This document shows, one piece after another, positions 25,646 to 35,531 of a DNA stretch of 64,000 bases. Location of the stretch: NCBI GenBank assembly GCA_020072565.1, contig JAIQGI010000038.1, positions 1 to 64,000 of the forward strand, given 5' to 3'. A program made the translations under genes and the position numbers. Source of the stretch: Terriglobia bacterium. GTDB taxonomy: Bacteria > Acidobacteriota > UBA6911. Within the stretch, counting starts at the first letter, position 1. Every line of letters starts with the position of its first letter. The notes below the pieces were generated by a model. It was not told the DNA's origin, did no database searches, and saw only the letters and a list, made by a program, of their open reading frames with translations.

Positions 25646-27583
25646 ATGGAGCAAGTTACCAGCAAGTTCGGGAAAATGATCCAGGAGGATCGGGACACGC
25701 GGGAGAGACATGTCTGGCGCGGAACATTCCTCGGGTACCTGGATCAGCTGAGGGATAACCCTGGTCTTACGAAACTGACACACGCGCGATTGTACGATGT
25801 CATCACAAGCGCAGGATCGCGCGACATCGGCGATATCGACGATGCTCGTACCAAAAGGCTCTTTAAGGATGAATCGCTCAAGGTTTACAGTTTCTTCGAG
25901 GACGAGTTCTTCGGCATCGAGCATGTGCTTTCCAAGATCGTCCGCTACTTCCATTCGGCGGCCTTGAAAGGCGAGGAGAGCCGCCAGGTGCTCTACCTGA
26001 TGGGGCCTGTCGGATCCGGCAAGAGCTCGCTCGTGGAGAAACTGGAGCGTGGACTGGAGGACAGCGAGGCGTTTTTTGCCATCGAGGGCTGCCCGATGGG
26101 GGAAGAGCCGCTGCACTTGATACCACGCCACCTCCGGCGCGAGTTTGAAAAAATGCTCGGCGTTCACATCGAAGGAGACCTGTGTCCGGTCTGTCGTTTC
26201 CGGCTTAAGGAAGAGTTCGGCGGGCGCTATGAAGAGGTCCCAGTAATCACCAAATTCTTCTCCAAGCGTAACCGGGTCGGCATCGGCGTGGTGCCTCCGG
26301 TAGACCCCAACAACCAGGACACCTCGGTGCTGATCGGCAGCGAGGACATCTCAAAGCTCGACCTCTATTCGGAGGGGGATCCGCGCGTTCTCGATCTGAA
26401 CGGCGCGCTCAATGTCGGCAACCGCGGCATGGTGGAGTTTATCGAGGTTTTTAAAAACGAAACCGAGTATCTCCATGCAATGATCACGGCTACGCAGGAG
26501 AAGGTCATACCGGCACCCGGCCGCCACGGCATGGTGTACGTCGATACGGTGATTGTCGCGCACTCCAACGAAGCCGAGTGGCAGAAGTTCAGATCCGATC
26601 ACACGAACGAAGCTATCCTCGACCGCATCGTGGTGATCAAGGTGCCTTACAACCTGCGGCTTTCCGAAGAGGTGAAAATCTACCAGAAGATCATTCGGCA
26701 TTCTGATTTCCACGCCCACATTGCCCCGCACACGCTCGAGGTCGCCTCGATGTTCGCCATCCTGACACGCCTCGAGCCGAGTGCGAAGTGCGACCTGCGC
26801 ACCAAACTCAAGCTCTACAACGGTGAGGAGGTGGTCGAAAAGGGCAAGACCAAGAAGGTCGACATGCAGGAACTGCGCGATGACACCAAGCGCGAAGGGA
26901 TGAGCGGCATCTCCACTCGTTTCATCATGAAGGCGCTCGACAATGCCCTGTCGGATAATGCGGCGGGGAATTGCATCAACCCGATCAATGTGCGCGAGGC
27001 CCTGATCAACATGACCAAGGAAGCCGACCTTCCCGACGATACGCGCAAGCAGTACCTGGACTTCCTCCAGGATATTCTGCACAAGGAATACCTGGAGATT
27101 CTCGAGAAGGAGATTACCAAGGCCTTCGTCTACTCATACCAAGAGCAGGCCGAATCGCTGTTCCAGAACTACCTCGACCATGCTGAGGCCTATGTCAACA
27201 AGACCAAGGTGAAGGATAGAAACACCAAGGAGGAGCTGCAGGCGGACGAGGGATTCCTCAAATCGATTGAAGAGCAGATCGCGATCATCGGCTCCGCGGC
27301 GGAAGGGTTCCGCCAGGAGGTGATCGCCTATCTGTGGGCGTCGGCACGCCGCAACGAAAGGGTCAGTTACACCAGCTATGAACCTCTCAAGGAAGCCATC
27401 GAAAGAAAGCTGATGACTTCGGTGCGCGACATCAGCCGCATCATCACCAAAGCACGTACCCGGGACGAGGCTCAGTCGGAAAAGTACAGTGCCATGGTCC
27501 AGAACCTGATGCAGATAGGCTACTGCCACAGCTGCGTCGACGTCGTCCTGAAGTACGCCGCCAACAATCTGTGGAAAGACTGA
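25646..27583 (+). CDS. prkA: PrkA family serine protein kinase / AAA+ protein
   Basis: 645 residues from the ATG at 25646, which has AAAGGAG upstream; a frame from 25607 adds 13 residues. The N-terminal AAA+ domain contains Walker A GPVGSGKS (120-127). The protein then shows the PrkA core: CPVCRFRLKEEF, a long conserved AAA region with DLNGALNVGNRGMVEFIEVFKNE, HSNEAEWQKF and AILDRI. The C-terminal third holds the PrkA kinase-like domain. It is the first gene of the conserved prkA-yeaH-spoVR set, linked in several bacteria to starvation and stress responses. Confidence 0.95.
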   Translation: MEQVTSKFGKMIQEDRDTRERHVWRGTFLGYLDQLRDNPGLTKLTHARLYDVITSAGSRDIGDIDDARTKRLFKDESLKVYSFFEDEFFGIEHVLSKIVRYFHSAALKGEESRQVLYLMGPVGSGKSSLVEKLERGLEDSEAFFAIEGCPMGEEPLHLIPRHLRREFEKMLGVHIEGDLCPVCRFRLKEEFGGRYEEVPVITKFFSKRNRVGIGVVPPVDPNNQDTSVLIGSEDISKLDLYSEGDPRVLDLNGALNVGNRGMVEFIEVFKNETEYLHAMITATQEKVIPAPGRHGMVYVDTVIVAHSNEAEWQKFRSDHTNEAILDRIVVIKVPYNLRLSEEVKIYQKIIRHSDFHAHIAPHTLEVASMFAILTRLEPSAKCDLRTKLKLYNGEEVVEKGKTKKVDMQELRDDTKREGMSGISTRFIMKALDNALSDNAAGNCINPINVREALINMTKEADLPDDTRKQYLDFLQDILHKEYLEILEKEITKAFVYSYQEQAESLFQNYLDHAEAYVNKTKVKDRNTKEELQADEGFLKSIEEQIAIIGSAAEGFRQEVIAYLWASARRNERVSYTSYEPLKEAIERKLMTSVRDISRIITKARTRDEAQSEKYSAMVQNLMQIGYCHSCVDVVLKYAANNLWKD

Positions 27584-27655
27584 GGCGGCACGGGGGCGGT
27601 CGCTCTGTGAAACCGGCGCGTGCGCCTCATGGCCGCGCCTGAGTGAGCCTGTATC

Positions 27656-28837
27656 ATGAAACCTTTTTCGGAGACCATCTTCCGACCCTTTCGCCAGTCT
27701 GAAGCCGAGCACAGCGACCGCTCTGCAGGCGACCGCCTGCGCCATCGGCAGAAGGTCCGGGAATCCATCCGCGATAACATCGCCGACATCATCGCCGAAG
27801 AGTCGATTATCGGGCGCGACAGGGACCGGATCATCAAGGTGCCGATCCGCGGGATCAAGGAGTATCGCTTTATCCACGGCGAAAACGCTCCGGGTGTAGG
27901 GGAAGGACAGGGCGATGAGCAGCCCGGGCAAACGATCGGCAAGGCCGGTGGAAAAGGGGATGGCGCAGGCCAGGCCGGCGATCAGCCCGGCGTCGACTAT
28001 TATGAAACAGACGTCACCCTGGATGAGTTGATCGAGATCATGTTTGAAGACCTCGAGCTGCCCGACCTCGAGCGCAAGAAGCTGCGCGAAATCGAGGCGG
28101 AACGCATCAGCCGCAGGAAGGGCTATCGCCAGGTAGGGATCCGCGTTCGACTGGACAAGCGGCGCACGGTCAAAGCCAGGGTGCGGCGCCAGCATGCCAC
28201 GCGCCGCGGGCCGGACGATACGCGCACGCGCTTTCCGTTTCACGACGACGATCTGACCTACCGCCACATGATCACGGATACCAAGAAGGAGTCTAATGCG
28301 GTGGTGATTGCCATCATGGATACCTCCGGTTCCATGGACACCATGAAGAAGTACCTCGCGCGCAGCTTTTTCTTCCTGCTGTCGCAGTTCGTCGCCACTA
28401 AATATCGCACCGTTGAGACGGTGTTCATCGCCCACCATACCGAGGCCGCCGAAGTGACCGAAGAAGAATTCTTCCACAAAGGAGAATCCGGCGGGACCTT
28501 TGTTTCTTCAGGTTACCGAAAGTCGCTCGAAATCATCGAGGCCCGCTATCACCCGTCGCTATGGAATATTTACGTGTTCCACTGCTCCGATGGAGACAAC
28601 TTCGATTCCGACAATGCTGCCGCATTGCAGAGCGCAGATGAGCTCTGCCAGGTGTCCAACCTTTTCGGCTACGGCGAGATCAAGCCGCAGGGCATGAGCT
28701 ATTACGAGAACTCCATGATGAAGATCTTCAGCCGTCTCGAAGCCGGCAACTTTCACACGATGCTTATCGAGCGCAAGGAAGATGTGTGGCCGAGCTTCAA
28801 GGCATTTCTCGCAAAGGATCGCGCGGCAGAACAGTGA
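27656..28837 (+). CDS. yeaH: YeaH/YhbH family protein (DUF444)
   Basis: 393 residues. The basic N-terminus has RLRHRQKVRESIRDNI and a YRFIHGEN block. A Gly/Gln-rich spacer (79-112) follows. The C-terminal von Willebrand A-like domain carries the metal-binding DTSGS (222-226) in VVIAIMDTSGSMDTMKK. Family members occur with PrkA and SpoVR and are thought to form a functional unit with them. The gap to prkA is about 70 bp and to spoVR 12 bp. Confidence 0.94.
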   Translation: MKPFSETIFRPFRQSEAEHSDRSAGDRLRHRQKVRESIRDNIADIIAEESIIGRDRDRIIKVPIRGIKEYRFIHGENAPGVGEGQGDEQPGQTIGKAGGKGDGAGQAGDQPGVDYYETDVTLDELIEIMFEDLELPDLERKKLREIEAERISRRKGYRQVGIRVRLDKRRTVKARVRRQHATRRGPDDTRTRFPFHDDDLTYRHMITDTKKESNAVVIAIMDTSGSMDTMKKYLARSFFFLLSQFVATKYRTVETVFIAHHTEAAEVTEEEFFHKGESGGTFVSSGYRKSLEIIEARYHPSLWNIYVFHCSDGDNFDSDNAAALQSADELCQVSNLFGYGEIKPQGMSYYENSMMKIFSRLEAGNFHTMLIERKEDVWPSFKAFLAKDRAAEQ

Positions 28838-28849
28838 GGAAGTTGCGAC

Positions 28850-30280
28850 ATGGCTCCGCTTTACGACATCAAAGATCTGGAAAAGTGGGACGCCCGCATC
28901 CGAGAGAAGGTAAATGAATTCGGCCTCAGCTGCTTCCCTCAGGAATTCGAGATGTGCGATCACAACCAGATGCTGGCCTATATGTCCTACTCGGGGATGC
29001 CGGCGCACTATCCGCACTGGTCCTTCGGCAAGGCTTTCGAAAAGCTCAAGACTCTTTACGATTACGGGGTCTCCGGCCTTCCCTACGAGATGGTCATCAA
29101 CTCTAACCCGGCGCTTGCCTACCTGATGCGCGACAACTCCCTGCTCCTGCAGATTCTGACGATTGCCCACGTCTATGCCCACAACGACTTCTTCAAAAAC
29201 AATTTTACTTTTCGTACCACACGCCCGGAGTACACGCAGGCCACCTTCAAGGTCCACGGCGGCCGCATCCGGGCATACATCGAAGACCCGAGCATAGGGC
29301 TGGACAAAGTCGAAGGCATGCTGGATGCCGCGCACGCCGTCTCGCTGCAGTGCCGCCGGAACCTTGCCGTGCGCAAGCCTACCCTGGAGGAGGAGCGCCG
29401 GCGACTCCTCGACCAGGCATGCCCGCCTGCCGACAAGTTCGCCAGGATCCACCGCCGCCAGCCGTACGTCGAGCCCGATCTGCACAAAGTCCCGCTCGTG
29501 CCCGACGAGGATCTGCTGCTTTTTATACGTGACCACAATCCCTACCTGGCCGAGTGGGAAAAGGACGTGCTCACGATCGTGCACGAGGAAGCTCAGTACT
29601 TCATTCCTCAGATTGAAACCAAGATCATGAATGAAGGTTGGGCAACCTACTGGCACAAGCGCATCCTCGACAGCCTGAACCTGCCCCAGGATCTGCAGCT
29701 CGAATTCATCGTGCGCCACAACCAGGTCGTGCGGCCCTTCCCCAAAGGATTCAACCCGTACCACATCGGCTTGCGCGTTTGGGAAGATATCGGAAGGCGC
29801 GGGGAAGAAGGGAACGTGAAGAAGGAAGAGGCTGAAAAAGCAGCTCGCTTCCCCGGCACCCGCCTGCTATTTGAAGTGCGCGAAGCCGACCGGGATACCT
29901 CGTTTCTGCGCCGGCACCTCGGCGAGCAGCTCATGCGCGAGCTGAACCTCTTCGAGTTCGAAAAGCGCGACGAGGATCTGGTGGTCAGCCGGGTTTCCGA
30001 CGAGGCGGAATGGCGCGCCGTCAAGGAGACGCTCCTGAAGAACGTGGGTGTGAACGGCATGCCCGTGATCAAAGTGGAGGATTCCGACTACAGCCACAAC
30101 CACACCTTGTATCTCAAGCACTACCACGACGGCCGCGACCTGCAGTTGGAGTACGCAGAAAAGACCTTGGCCCACCTGCGCCGACTATGGCAGCGCGACG
30201 TCGTTCTCGAGACCATCGTCAACAGCGAGCCGGTGCTGCTCCTCTATCAGGAAGACGGCCTCTCGCGGAAACACATCTAG
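28850..30280 (+). CDS. spoVR: SpoVR family protein
   Basis: 476 residues, full length for the family. Characteristic segments are LSCFPQEFEMCDHNQMLAYMSYSGMPAHYPHWSFGKAFE, EMVINSNPALAYLMRDNSLLLQILTIAHVYAHNDFFKNN and ETKIMNEGWATYWHKRIL. The C-terminal SpoVR domain has LKHYHDGRDLQLEYAEKTL. Its molecular role is not established. In non-sporulating bacteria it accompanies PrkA and YeaH. GAGGAAGTT precedes the ATG. Confidence 0.95.
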   Translation: MAPLYDIKDLEKWDARIREKVNEFGLSCFPQEFEMCDHNQMLAYMSYSGMPAHYPHWSFGKAFEKLKTLYDYGVSGLPYEMVINSNPALAYLMRDNSLLLQILTIAHVYAHNDFFKNNFTFRTTRPEYTQATFKVHGGRIRAYIEDPSIGLDKVEGMLDAAHAVSLQCRRNLAVRKPTLEEERRRLLDQACPPADKFARIHRRQPYVEPDLHKVPLVPDEDLLLFIRDHNPYLAEWEKDVLTIVHEEAQYFIPQIETKIMNEGWATYWHKRILDSLNLPQDLQLEFIVRHNQVVRPFPKGFNPYHIGLRVWEDIGRRGEEGNVKKEEAEKAARFPGTRLLFEVREADRDTSFLRRHLGEQLMRELNLFEFEKRDEDLVVSRVSDEAEWRAVKETLLKNVGVNGMPVIKVEDSDYSHNHTLYLKHYHDGRDLQLEYAEKTLAHLRRLWQRDVVLETIVNSEPVLLLYQEDGLSRKHI

Positions 30281-30367
30281 AATCTCGACGCACAGGGCGC
30301 AGGGCATGCGGAGAAAAGCATGGATTTCCTCTCTGTGCCCGGCGCCCTCTGCGTTGAGATTTTTTTG
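30281..30367 (+). terminator. Long hairpin terminator after spoVR, dispersed-element arms
   Basis: A 26-bp inverted repeat (30281-30306 with 30336-30361) has three mismatches between the arms and is followed by a T-run (30360-30366). The spacer is about 29 nt. It begins at the first base after the spoVR stop. The arms contain GCGCCCTCTGCGTTGA, also found at 5084-5099, and a related AATCTCAACGCGGAG occurs near 1778, so the terminator seems to derive from a dispersed palindromic element. Confidence 0.82.
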
Positions 30368-30419
30368 ATGTTACACTAGTCTGAACCTATCGATGCCTGA
30401 TGATGAAGGAGCGAGGTCT

Positions 30420-32441
30420 ATGGGCAATCTTGAGAGCATGTCGATCGAGGATTTGACGATCTGCACGATCCGCACTCTGGCGATGGATGCCGTCCAGAAA
30501 GCCGACTCAGGCCATCCGGGCACGCCGATGGCCCTGGCCCCGCTGGCTTATGTCCTTTGGCGGAGATTTCTCCGCTTCAATCCCGGCAATCCCGATTGGT
30601 TCAATCGAGACCGTTTCATCCTCTCATGCGGCCACGCCTCGATGCTGCTGTATGCCATGCTGTATCTGAGCGGCTATAGTCTGACGCTCGAGGATATCAA
30701 GAACTTCCGGCAGTGGGGCAGCAAGACTCCCGGCCACCCCGAATATGGTTTGACCCCCGGAGTGGAGACCACCACGGGACCCCTGGGGCAGGGGATTATG
30801 AACTCCGTGGGGATGGCGATGGCCGAAGCTCACCTCGCCGCCAGGTTCAACAGGGATGGCCACGACATTGTCGATCACTTCACCTATGCGTTTTGCAGTG
30901 ATGGAGATCTGATGGAAGGCGCATCGAACGAAGCCGCCTCGGTTGCCGGACACCTTGGCCTGGGAAAACTGATCTGGGTCTACGACAACAACCACATCAG
31001 CCTGGAAGGGCCCACCGAACTCTCTTACTCGGATGATGTGGCGCGGCGCTTCGAAGGTTACCGGTGGCACGTCCAGGATATCGGCGACCAGGCCAATGAT
31101 CTGGAAGCTCTGAGTTCGGCCCTTCAGCAGGCCTGCGAGGAAAAAGAGCGGCCGTCGCTCATCATCGTGCAGTCACACATCGGCTATGGGGCCCCGCACA
31201 TGCAGGATACCTTCGAGGCGCACGGTTCTCCTCTGGGCGAGGAAGAGGTCAGGCTCGCCAAAAAGTTCTACGGCTGGCCGGAAGAGGCAAAATTCCTGGT
31301 GCCGGACCGCGCGCTCCAGCACATGCGCGAAGCGGTGGATCGGGGACGGAAATGGGAGGCAGAGTGGCAGGCGAAATTCAGCGCTTACAGAAAGGCGTTC
31401 CCGGAGCCGGCGCGGGAATTCGAGCAGGCGCTGCGCGGCGATCTTCCTCCCGGGTGGGACAAAGATATCCCCGTTTTCAAACCATCCGACGGCCCCATGG
31501 CGACGCGCTCGGCCTCGAACAAGATCCTCAACGCCTTTTCGGACCGGCTCCCCTGGTTGATCGGCGGCAGCGGCGATCTGGCGCCGTCCACCAAGACGCT
31601 GATGAAGAACACATCCTATTTCGAGAAGGGCGCCTGCGCGAACCGCAATATTGCCTGGGGAGTGCGCGAGCACTGCATGTGCGCCTCGAGCTCCGGCATC
31701 GTCCTCCACGGCGGGGTGCGCGCGTTCGCCGCTTCGTTTTTCATCTTCACCGATTACGCCCGTCCGGCGATCCGGCTGGCTGCACTGATGGAGCTGCCCG
31801 CCATCTACGTGATGACCCACGATTCGATCGGCCTGGGCGAAGATGGACCGACACACCAGCCCGTGGAGCAACTTGCTTCGCTCCGGGCTATGCCGCACAT
31901 GTGCGTCATCCGGCCCGCCGATGCCAACGAGGTCTCCTACGCCTGGCGCGCCGCACTTGCGCGCACAACGGGCCCGACCATGATGGTGCTCAGCCGTCAG
32001 AATCTGCCGATCGTCGACAGGAGCAAGCTGGCCGGAGCCGAAGGCGTTCTGAAGGGCGCTTATGTTCTCTCGCGGGAAAAGGGGAAAGTGCCTCGCGCGC
32101 TGTTGATTGCCAGCGGCTCTGAGGTGCCGCTGATTCTCGCGGCCCAGGAGAAGCTGCAACAGGACGAAATCGGCGTGCGCGTCGTGAGCATGGCAAGCTG
32201 GGAGCTTTTCCGGGAACAGCCGCAAAGCTATCGGGATGAAGTGCTGCCGCCGAACGTGACTGCCCGGTTGGCGGTCGAAGCCGGTGTAGCGCAAGGCTGG
32301 CATGAATGGGTAGGCGATGCCGGCGATGTCATCGCCATCGCTACGTTCGGCGCCAGCGCCCCCTACCAGGAAAACTTCAAGCATTACGGACTCACCGTGG
32401 AAAACATCATCGCGAAAACCAAGAAACTCTTAAAAAAGTGA
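30420..32441 (+). CDS. tkt: Transketolase
   Basis: 673 residues from the ATG at 30420, chosen because AAGGAG lies about 12 bp upstream; a frame from 30393 adds nine residues. It is a thiamine diphosphate enzyme of the pentose phosphate pathway. Visible blocks: ADSGHPGTPMALAPLAYVLW, FILSCGHASMLLYAMLYLSGY, TPGHPEYGLTPGVETTTGPLGQG, FCSDGDLMEGASNEAASVAGHLGLGKLIWVYDNNHISLEG (TPP motif) and GVREHCMCASSSGIVLHGG. The tandem tal-pgi fusion downstream gives a compact non-oxidative pentose phosphate cassette. Confidence 0.96.
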   Translation: MGNLESMSIEDLTICTIRTLAMDAVQKADSGHPGTPMALAPLAYVLWRRFLRFNPGNPDWFNRDRFILSCGHASMLLYAMLYLSGYSLTLEDIKNFRQWGSKTPGHPEYGLTPGVETTTGPLGQGIMNSVGMAMAEAHLAARFNRDGHDIVDHFTYAFCSDGDLMEGASNEAASVAGHLGLGKLIWVYDNNHISLEGPTELSYSDDVARRFEGYRWHVQDIGDQANDLEALSSALQQACEEKERPSLIIVQSHIGYGAPHMQDTFEAHGSPLGEEEVRLAKKFYGWPEEAKFLVPDRALQHMREAVDRGRKWEAEWQAKFSAYRKAFPEPAREFEQALRGDLPPGWDKDIPVFKPSDGPMATRSASNKILNAFSDRLPWLIGGSGDLAPSTKTLMKNTSYFEKGACANRNIAWGVREHCMCASSSGIVLHGGVRAFAASFFIFTDYARPAIRLAALMELPAIYVMTHDSIGLGEDGPTHQPVEQLASLRAMPHMCVIRPADANEVSYAWRAALARTTGPTMMVLSRQNLPIVDRSKLAGAEGVLKGAYVLSREKGKVPRALLIASGSEVPLILAAQEKLQQDEIGVRVVSMASWELFREQPQSYRDEVLPPNVTARLAVEAGVAQGWHEWVGDAGDVIAIATFGASAPYQENFKHYGLTVENIIAKTKKLLKK

Positions 32442-32445
32442 TGGA

Positions 32446-32537
32446 TGATGAGTCATGAGTGACAGGACGGTGATCGATGAAGGTGATGTCAAACCACCGG
32501 TACGCTTGGCTCATCATCCGCGACTCATGACTCATCA
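32446..32537. repeat. 15-bp perfect inverted repeat between tkt and tal-pgi
   Basis: TGATGAGTCATGAGT (32446-32460) is the exact reverse complement of ACTCATGACTCATCA (32523-32537), with a 62-nt spacer. No T-run follows. It could be a transcription-attenuating hairpin, a protein-binding dyad or another small palindromic element. Confidence 0.6.
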
Positions 32538-32567
32538 CTCGTGAAACATGCGTGGGATGGAGGAACA

Positions 32568-35423
32568 ATGAACAATCTACTCAAGCTCAGGGACTACGGA
32601 CAGAGCTACTGGATGGACAATCTTACCCGGGGCATGATTGTGCGCGGCGAGCTGAAGAAACGTGTCACAGAGCAGGGCCTGTTGGGAATCACGTCCAATC
32701 CGACAATATTCAACAAAGCAATCTCCAAGAGCAGCGACTACGACGAACAGATCAGGCAACTGGTCGAGGAGAAACGCGGGGTTCGTGAGATCTACGAAGC
32801 CCTGGTGGTGAAGGACATCCAGGATGCTTGCGACATTCTGCGTCCGGTATACGACCAGTCCGATGGCATCGACGGTTTCGTGAGCCTGGAGGTTTCTCCC
32901 TATCTGGCCTACGACACGCAAGGCACCATCCAGGAGGTGAACCGGCTGTTTCAGGCGGTGTCACGGCCGAACTGCTTCATCAAGATTCCCGGCACATCCG
33001 CCGCCGTGCCTGCGATCGAAGAGTGTCTCTACCGGGGAGTGAATGTCAACATCACGCTCCTGTTTTCGATTCAGAACTACGAAGCAGTCGCGCATACCTA
33101 CATCCGAGCTCTGGAGCGGCGCGTGGCGGAAGGCAAGCCCATCCGGCAGCTGGCTTCCGTCGCCAGCTTCTTCCTGAGCCGCATCGACACGCTCGCCGAC
33201 CAGCTTCTCGGGCATAGGATCGTCCCCGGTGCGGAGGTCGACGACACGCCGCCGGTGCAGCTGCTCGGCAAGGCCGCCGTAGCCAGTGCCAAGCTTGCCT
33301 ATGTGAGCTTCAAGAGAATTTTCAACGGCGATCGCTGGCAAAAACTGGCCGACCAAGGCGCGCGCGTCCAGAGGCCTCTCTGGGCCAGCACCAGCACCAA
33401 GGATCCCCTCTATCGGGACGTCAAATATGTCGAGCCGCTCATCGGGCCGCATACCGTCAATACCATGCCTGAACCGACCATCTCCGCTTTCGCGGACCAC
33501 GGAATCATTGAAGCGAACTCCATCGAAAAGGATGTAGAGGAAGCGCGGCAGGTCGTGAACGACCTCGGGAAAGCGGGTATAGACCTGGATTTTGTCACGC
33601 GCCAGCTGGTGAATGAAGGGATTCAAAAGTTCATCGAACCCTACAACACACTCATGAGCGCCCTCGCCGGCAGGCGCCGGCAGCTGCTGGCTGACAAGGA
33701 ATCCCCACAGATAGTGAGTTTCGGTCCCTCCAAAGCCGAGGTTGCCGCCGCATACGAATCGCTGGACGCGAAGCAGTTTGCCAGGCGCCTGTATGCGCGC
33801 GACGCACTCCTGTGGAAGTCGGACCCCAAACAGGTCGCTGCGATCCGCAATCGGCTCGGCTGGCTGGACAGCATGAAGGATTTCCTGGTGAAAGCGGATG
33901 ACCTCACCAGCTTCGCCCGCGAGATCAGGGATGCGCAGTTCCAGCATGTGGTACTGCTGGGAATGGGTGGCAGCAGCCTGTGTCCCGAAGTGGCCCGGGA
34001 AACCTTCGGATCCGCGCCCGGCTGGCCGAAGCTCCTGGTGCTCGACAACACCGATCCTGCGGCAATCGCCGACGTGGAGTCGCAGATCGATCTCAAGCAC
34101 ACCTTGTTCCTGGTTGCGAGCAAATCGGGCACCACCACGGAAACCATCAGTTTCTACCGCTACTTCTACGGCCGGATGAGCGGGAAGGGAATCGACAAGG
34201 CCGGCAGCCACTTTGTCGCCATTACCGATCCGGGGACACGCCTGGCAGAGGAGGGACGAGGACGCGGCTTCCGGCGCATCTTCGAAAATCCCGCCGACGT
34301 CGGCGGCCGCTACTCTGCGGTTTCCTACTTCGGGCTGCTGCCCATGGCGCTCATAGGCGTCGACATCCGGTTGCTTCTCGATCAGGCTCTTCAAATGCGC
34401 CAGAGCTGCGGGCCTTCCGTGCCCCCGGAAGCCAACCCCGGTGTCAGTCTCGGCGCGCTGCTCGGCATCAACGAACGGAACGGACGTGACAAAGTTACAT
34501 TTGTACTCTCCCGTTCGGTGAGCCGATTCGGTGCCTGGGCCGAACAACTGCTTGCAGAAAGCACCGGCAAGGATGGACGCGGGCTGATACCCATCGATGG
34601 TGAGGAACTCGGCAAACCTGAAGACTACGGACAGGACCGCACCTTCATTTTCATGAGACTGAAGGACGAAACGGATCAGAAGACCGAGAGAAAGCTGCAG
34701 ACTCTGGAGGCGGCCGGTCACCCTCTGGTTCGCATCGAACTCAGGGACAGATTGGCGCTAGGGGCCGAGTTCATGCGCTGGGAAGTGGCCACGGCTGCCG
34801 CCGGCGCCGTCCTCGGCATCGATCCCTTCGATGAACCGAACGTCGCGGAAAGCAAGAAGAACACGACGGACCTGTTGCAGGAGTGGAAACAGAAAGGCAC
34901 CTTTGCCGAGGGCAGTCCAATCATCGGTGACGATCGACTCAATGTTTATTGTGCGGGGGGCGCCCGCTGGCTTTTTGAAGGAAGCCGGAATTCCATGGCG
35001 AACTTCGTGAATGCATTCCTTGGCCTGGCCCGATCCCCCGATTATGTGGCATTGCTGGCTTACTTCCTTTCGACTTCAGGGCGCGACAAGAGGCTGGATG
35101 CCCTGCGCCTCCATGTGCGCAATCGGGCGCGAGTGGCAACCACTCTTGGATATGGGCCACGCTACCTCCACTCCACCGGACAATTGCACAAGGGGGGGCC
35201 GGACCGGGGCGTCTTCGTCCTGCTTACTGCAGATGCGTCCGAAGACCTTCTCATTCCCGGGGAAGACTTCGGATTTGCCGTCTTGCAGCGGGCCCAGGCA
35301 CTTGGCGACTTCCGGTCGCTGAACAGCAAGGGCCGGCGCGTCATTCGCATCCACCTGGGACCCGACGTTGACAAAGGACTCAAGCTGCTTGTCGATATGG
35401 TAAACGAGAGAGGCGGTGCGTAG
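32568..35423 (+). CDS. tal-pgi: Bifunctional transaldolase / glucose-6-phosphate isomerase
   Basis: 951 residues from the ATG at 32568, which has TGGAGGA upstream. The N-terminal transaldolase (about 1-365) carries QSYWMDNLTRGMI, GITSNPTIFNKAI, VSLEVSPYLAYDTQGTI, the Schiff-base Lys in NCFIKIPGT and SRIDTL. The C-terminal part is glucose-6-phosphate isomerase (about 395-950), with LLGMGGSSLCPEVARETFG, LFLVASKSGTTTETISFYRYF and GGRYSAVSYFGLLP. Such fusions are known in several phyla. It links the pentose phosphate pathway to fructose 6-phosphate and glucose 6-phosphate. Confidence 0.96.
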   Translation: MNNLLKLRDYGQSYWMDNLTRGMIVRGELKKRVTEQGLLGITSNPTIFNKAISKSSDYDEQIRQLVEEKRGVREIYEALVVKDIQDACDILRPVYDQSDGIDGFVSLEVSPYLAYDTQGTIQEVNRLFQAVSRPNCFIKIPGTSAAVPAIEECLYRGVNVNITLLFSIQNYEAVAHTYIRALERRVAEGKPIRQLASVASFFLSRIDTLADQLLGHRIVPGAEVDDTPPVQLLGKAAVASAKLAYVSFKRIFNGDRWQKLADQGARVQRPLWASTSTKDPLYRDVKYVEPLIGPHTVNTMPEPTISAFADHGIIEANSIEKDVEEARQVVNDLGKAGIDLDFVTRQLVNEGIQKFIEPYNTLMSALAGRRRQLLADKESPQIVSFGPSKAEVAAAYESLDAKQFARRLYARDALLWKSDPKQVAAIRNRLGWLDSMKDFLVKADDLTSFAREIRDAQFQHVVLLGMGGSSLCPEVARETFGSAPGWPKLLVLDNTDPAAIADVESQIDLKHTLFLVASKSGTTTETISFYRYFYGRMSGKGIDKAGSHFVAITDPGTRLAEEGRGRGFRRIFENPADVGGRYSAVSYFGLLPMALIGVDIRLLLDQALQMRQSCGPSVPPEANPGVSLGALLGINERNGRDKVTFVLSRSVSRFGAWAEQLLAESTGKDGRGLIPIDGEELGKPEDYGQDRTFIFMRLKDETDQKTERKLQTLEAAGHPLVRIELRDRLALGAEFMRWEVATAAAGAVLGIDPFDEPNVAESKKNTTDLLQEWKQKGTFAEGSPIIGDDRLNVYCAGGARWLFEGSRNSMANFVNAFLGLARSPDYVALLAYFLSTSGRDKRLDALRLHVRNRARVATTLGYGPRYLHSTGQLHKGGPDRGVFVLLTADASEDLLIPGEDFGFAVLQRAQALGDFRSLNSKGRRVIRIHLGPDVDKGLKLLVDMVNERGGA

Positions 35424-35424
35424 T

Positions 35425-35467
35425 GACTGCGGAAAAGATCACAGGTCTGCCTTCCGCGGTCTCCTTT
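35425..35467 (+). terminator. Intrinsic terminator after tal-pgi
   Basis: GACTGCGGAA (35425-35434) pairs with TTCCGCGGTC (35452-35461) with one G-U pair and a 17-nt loop, followed by TCCTTTTCT. It begins 2 bp after the stop codon. Confidence 0.8.
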
Positions 35468-35531
35468 TCTCTGAGGATTGAAAGATTCCGTCAAAGCTGA
35501 TATCTTGCCTCCAAATCTCTCGGGAGGCTAT

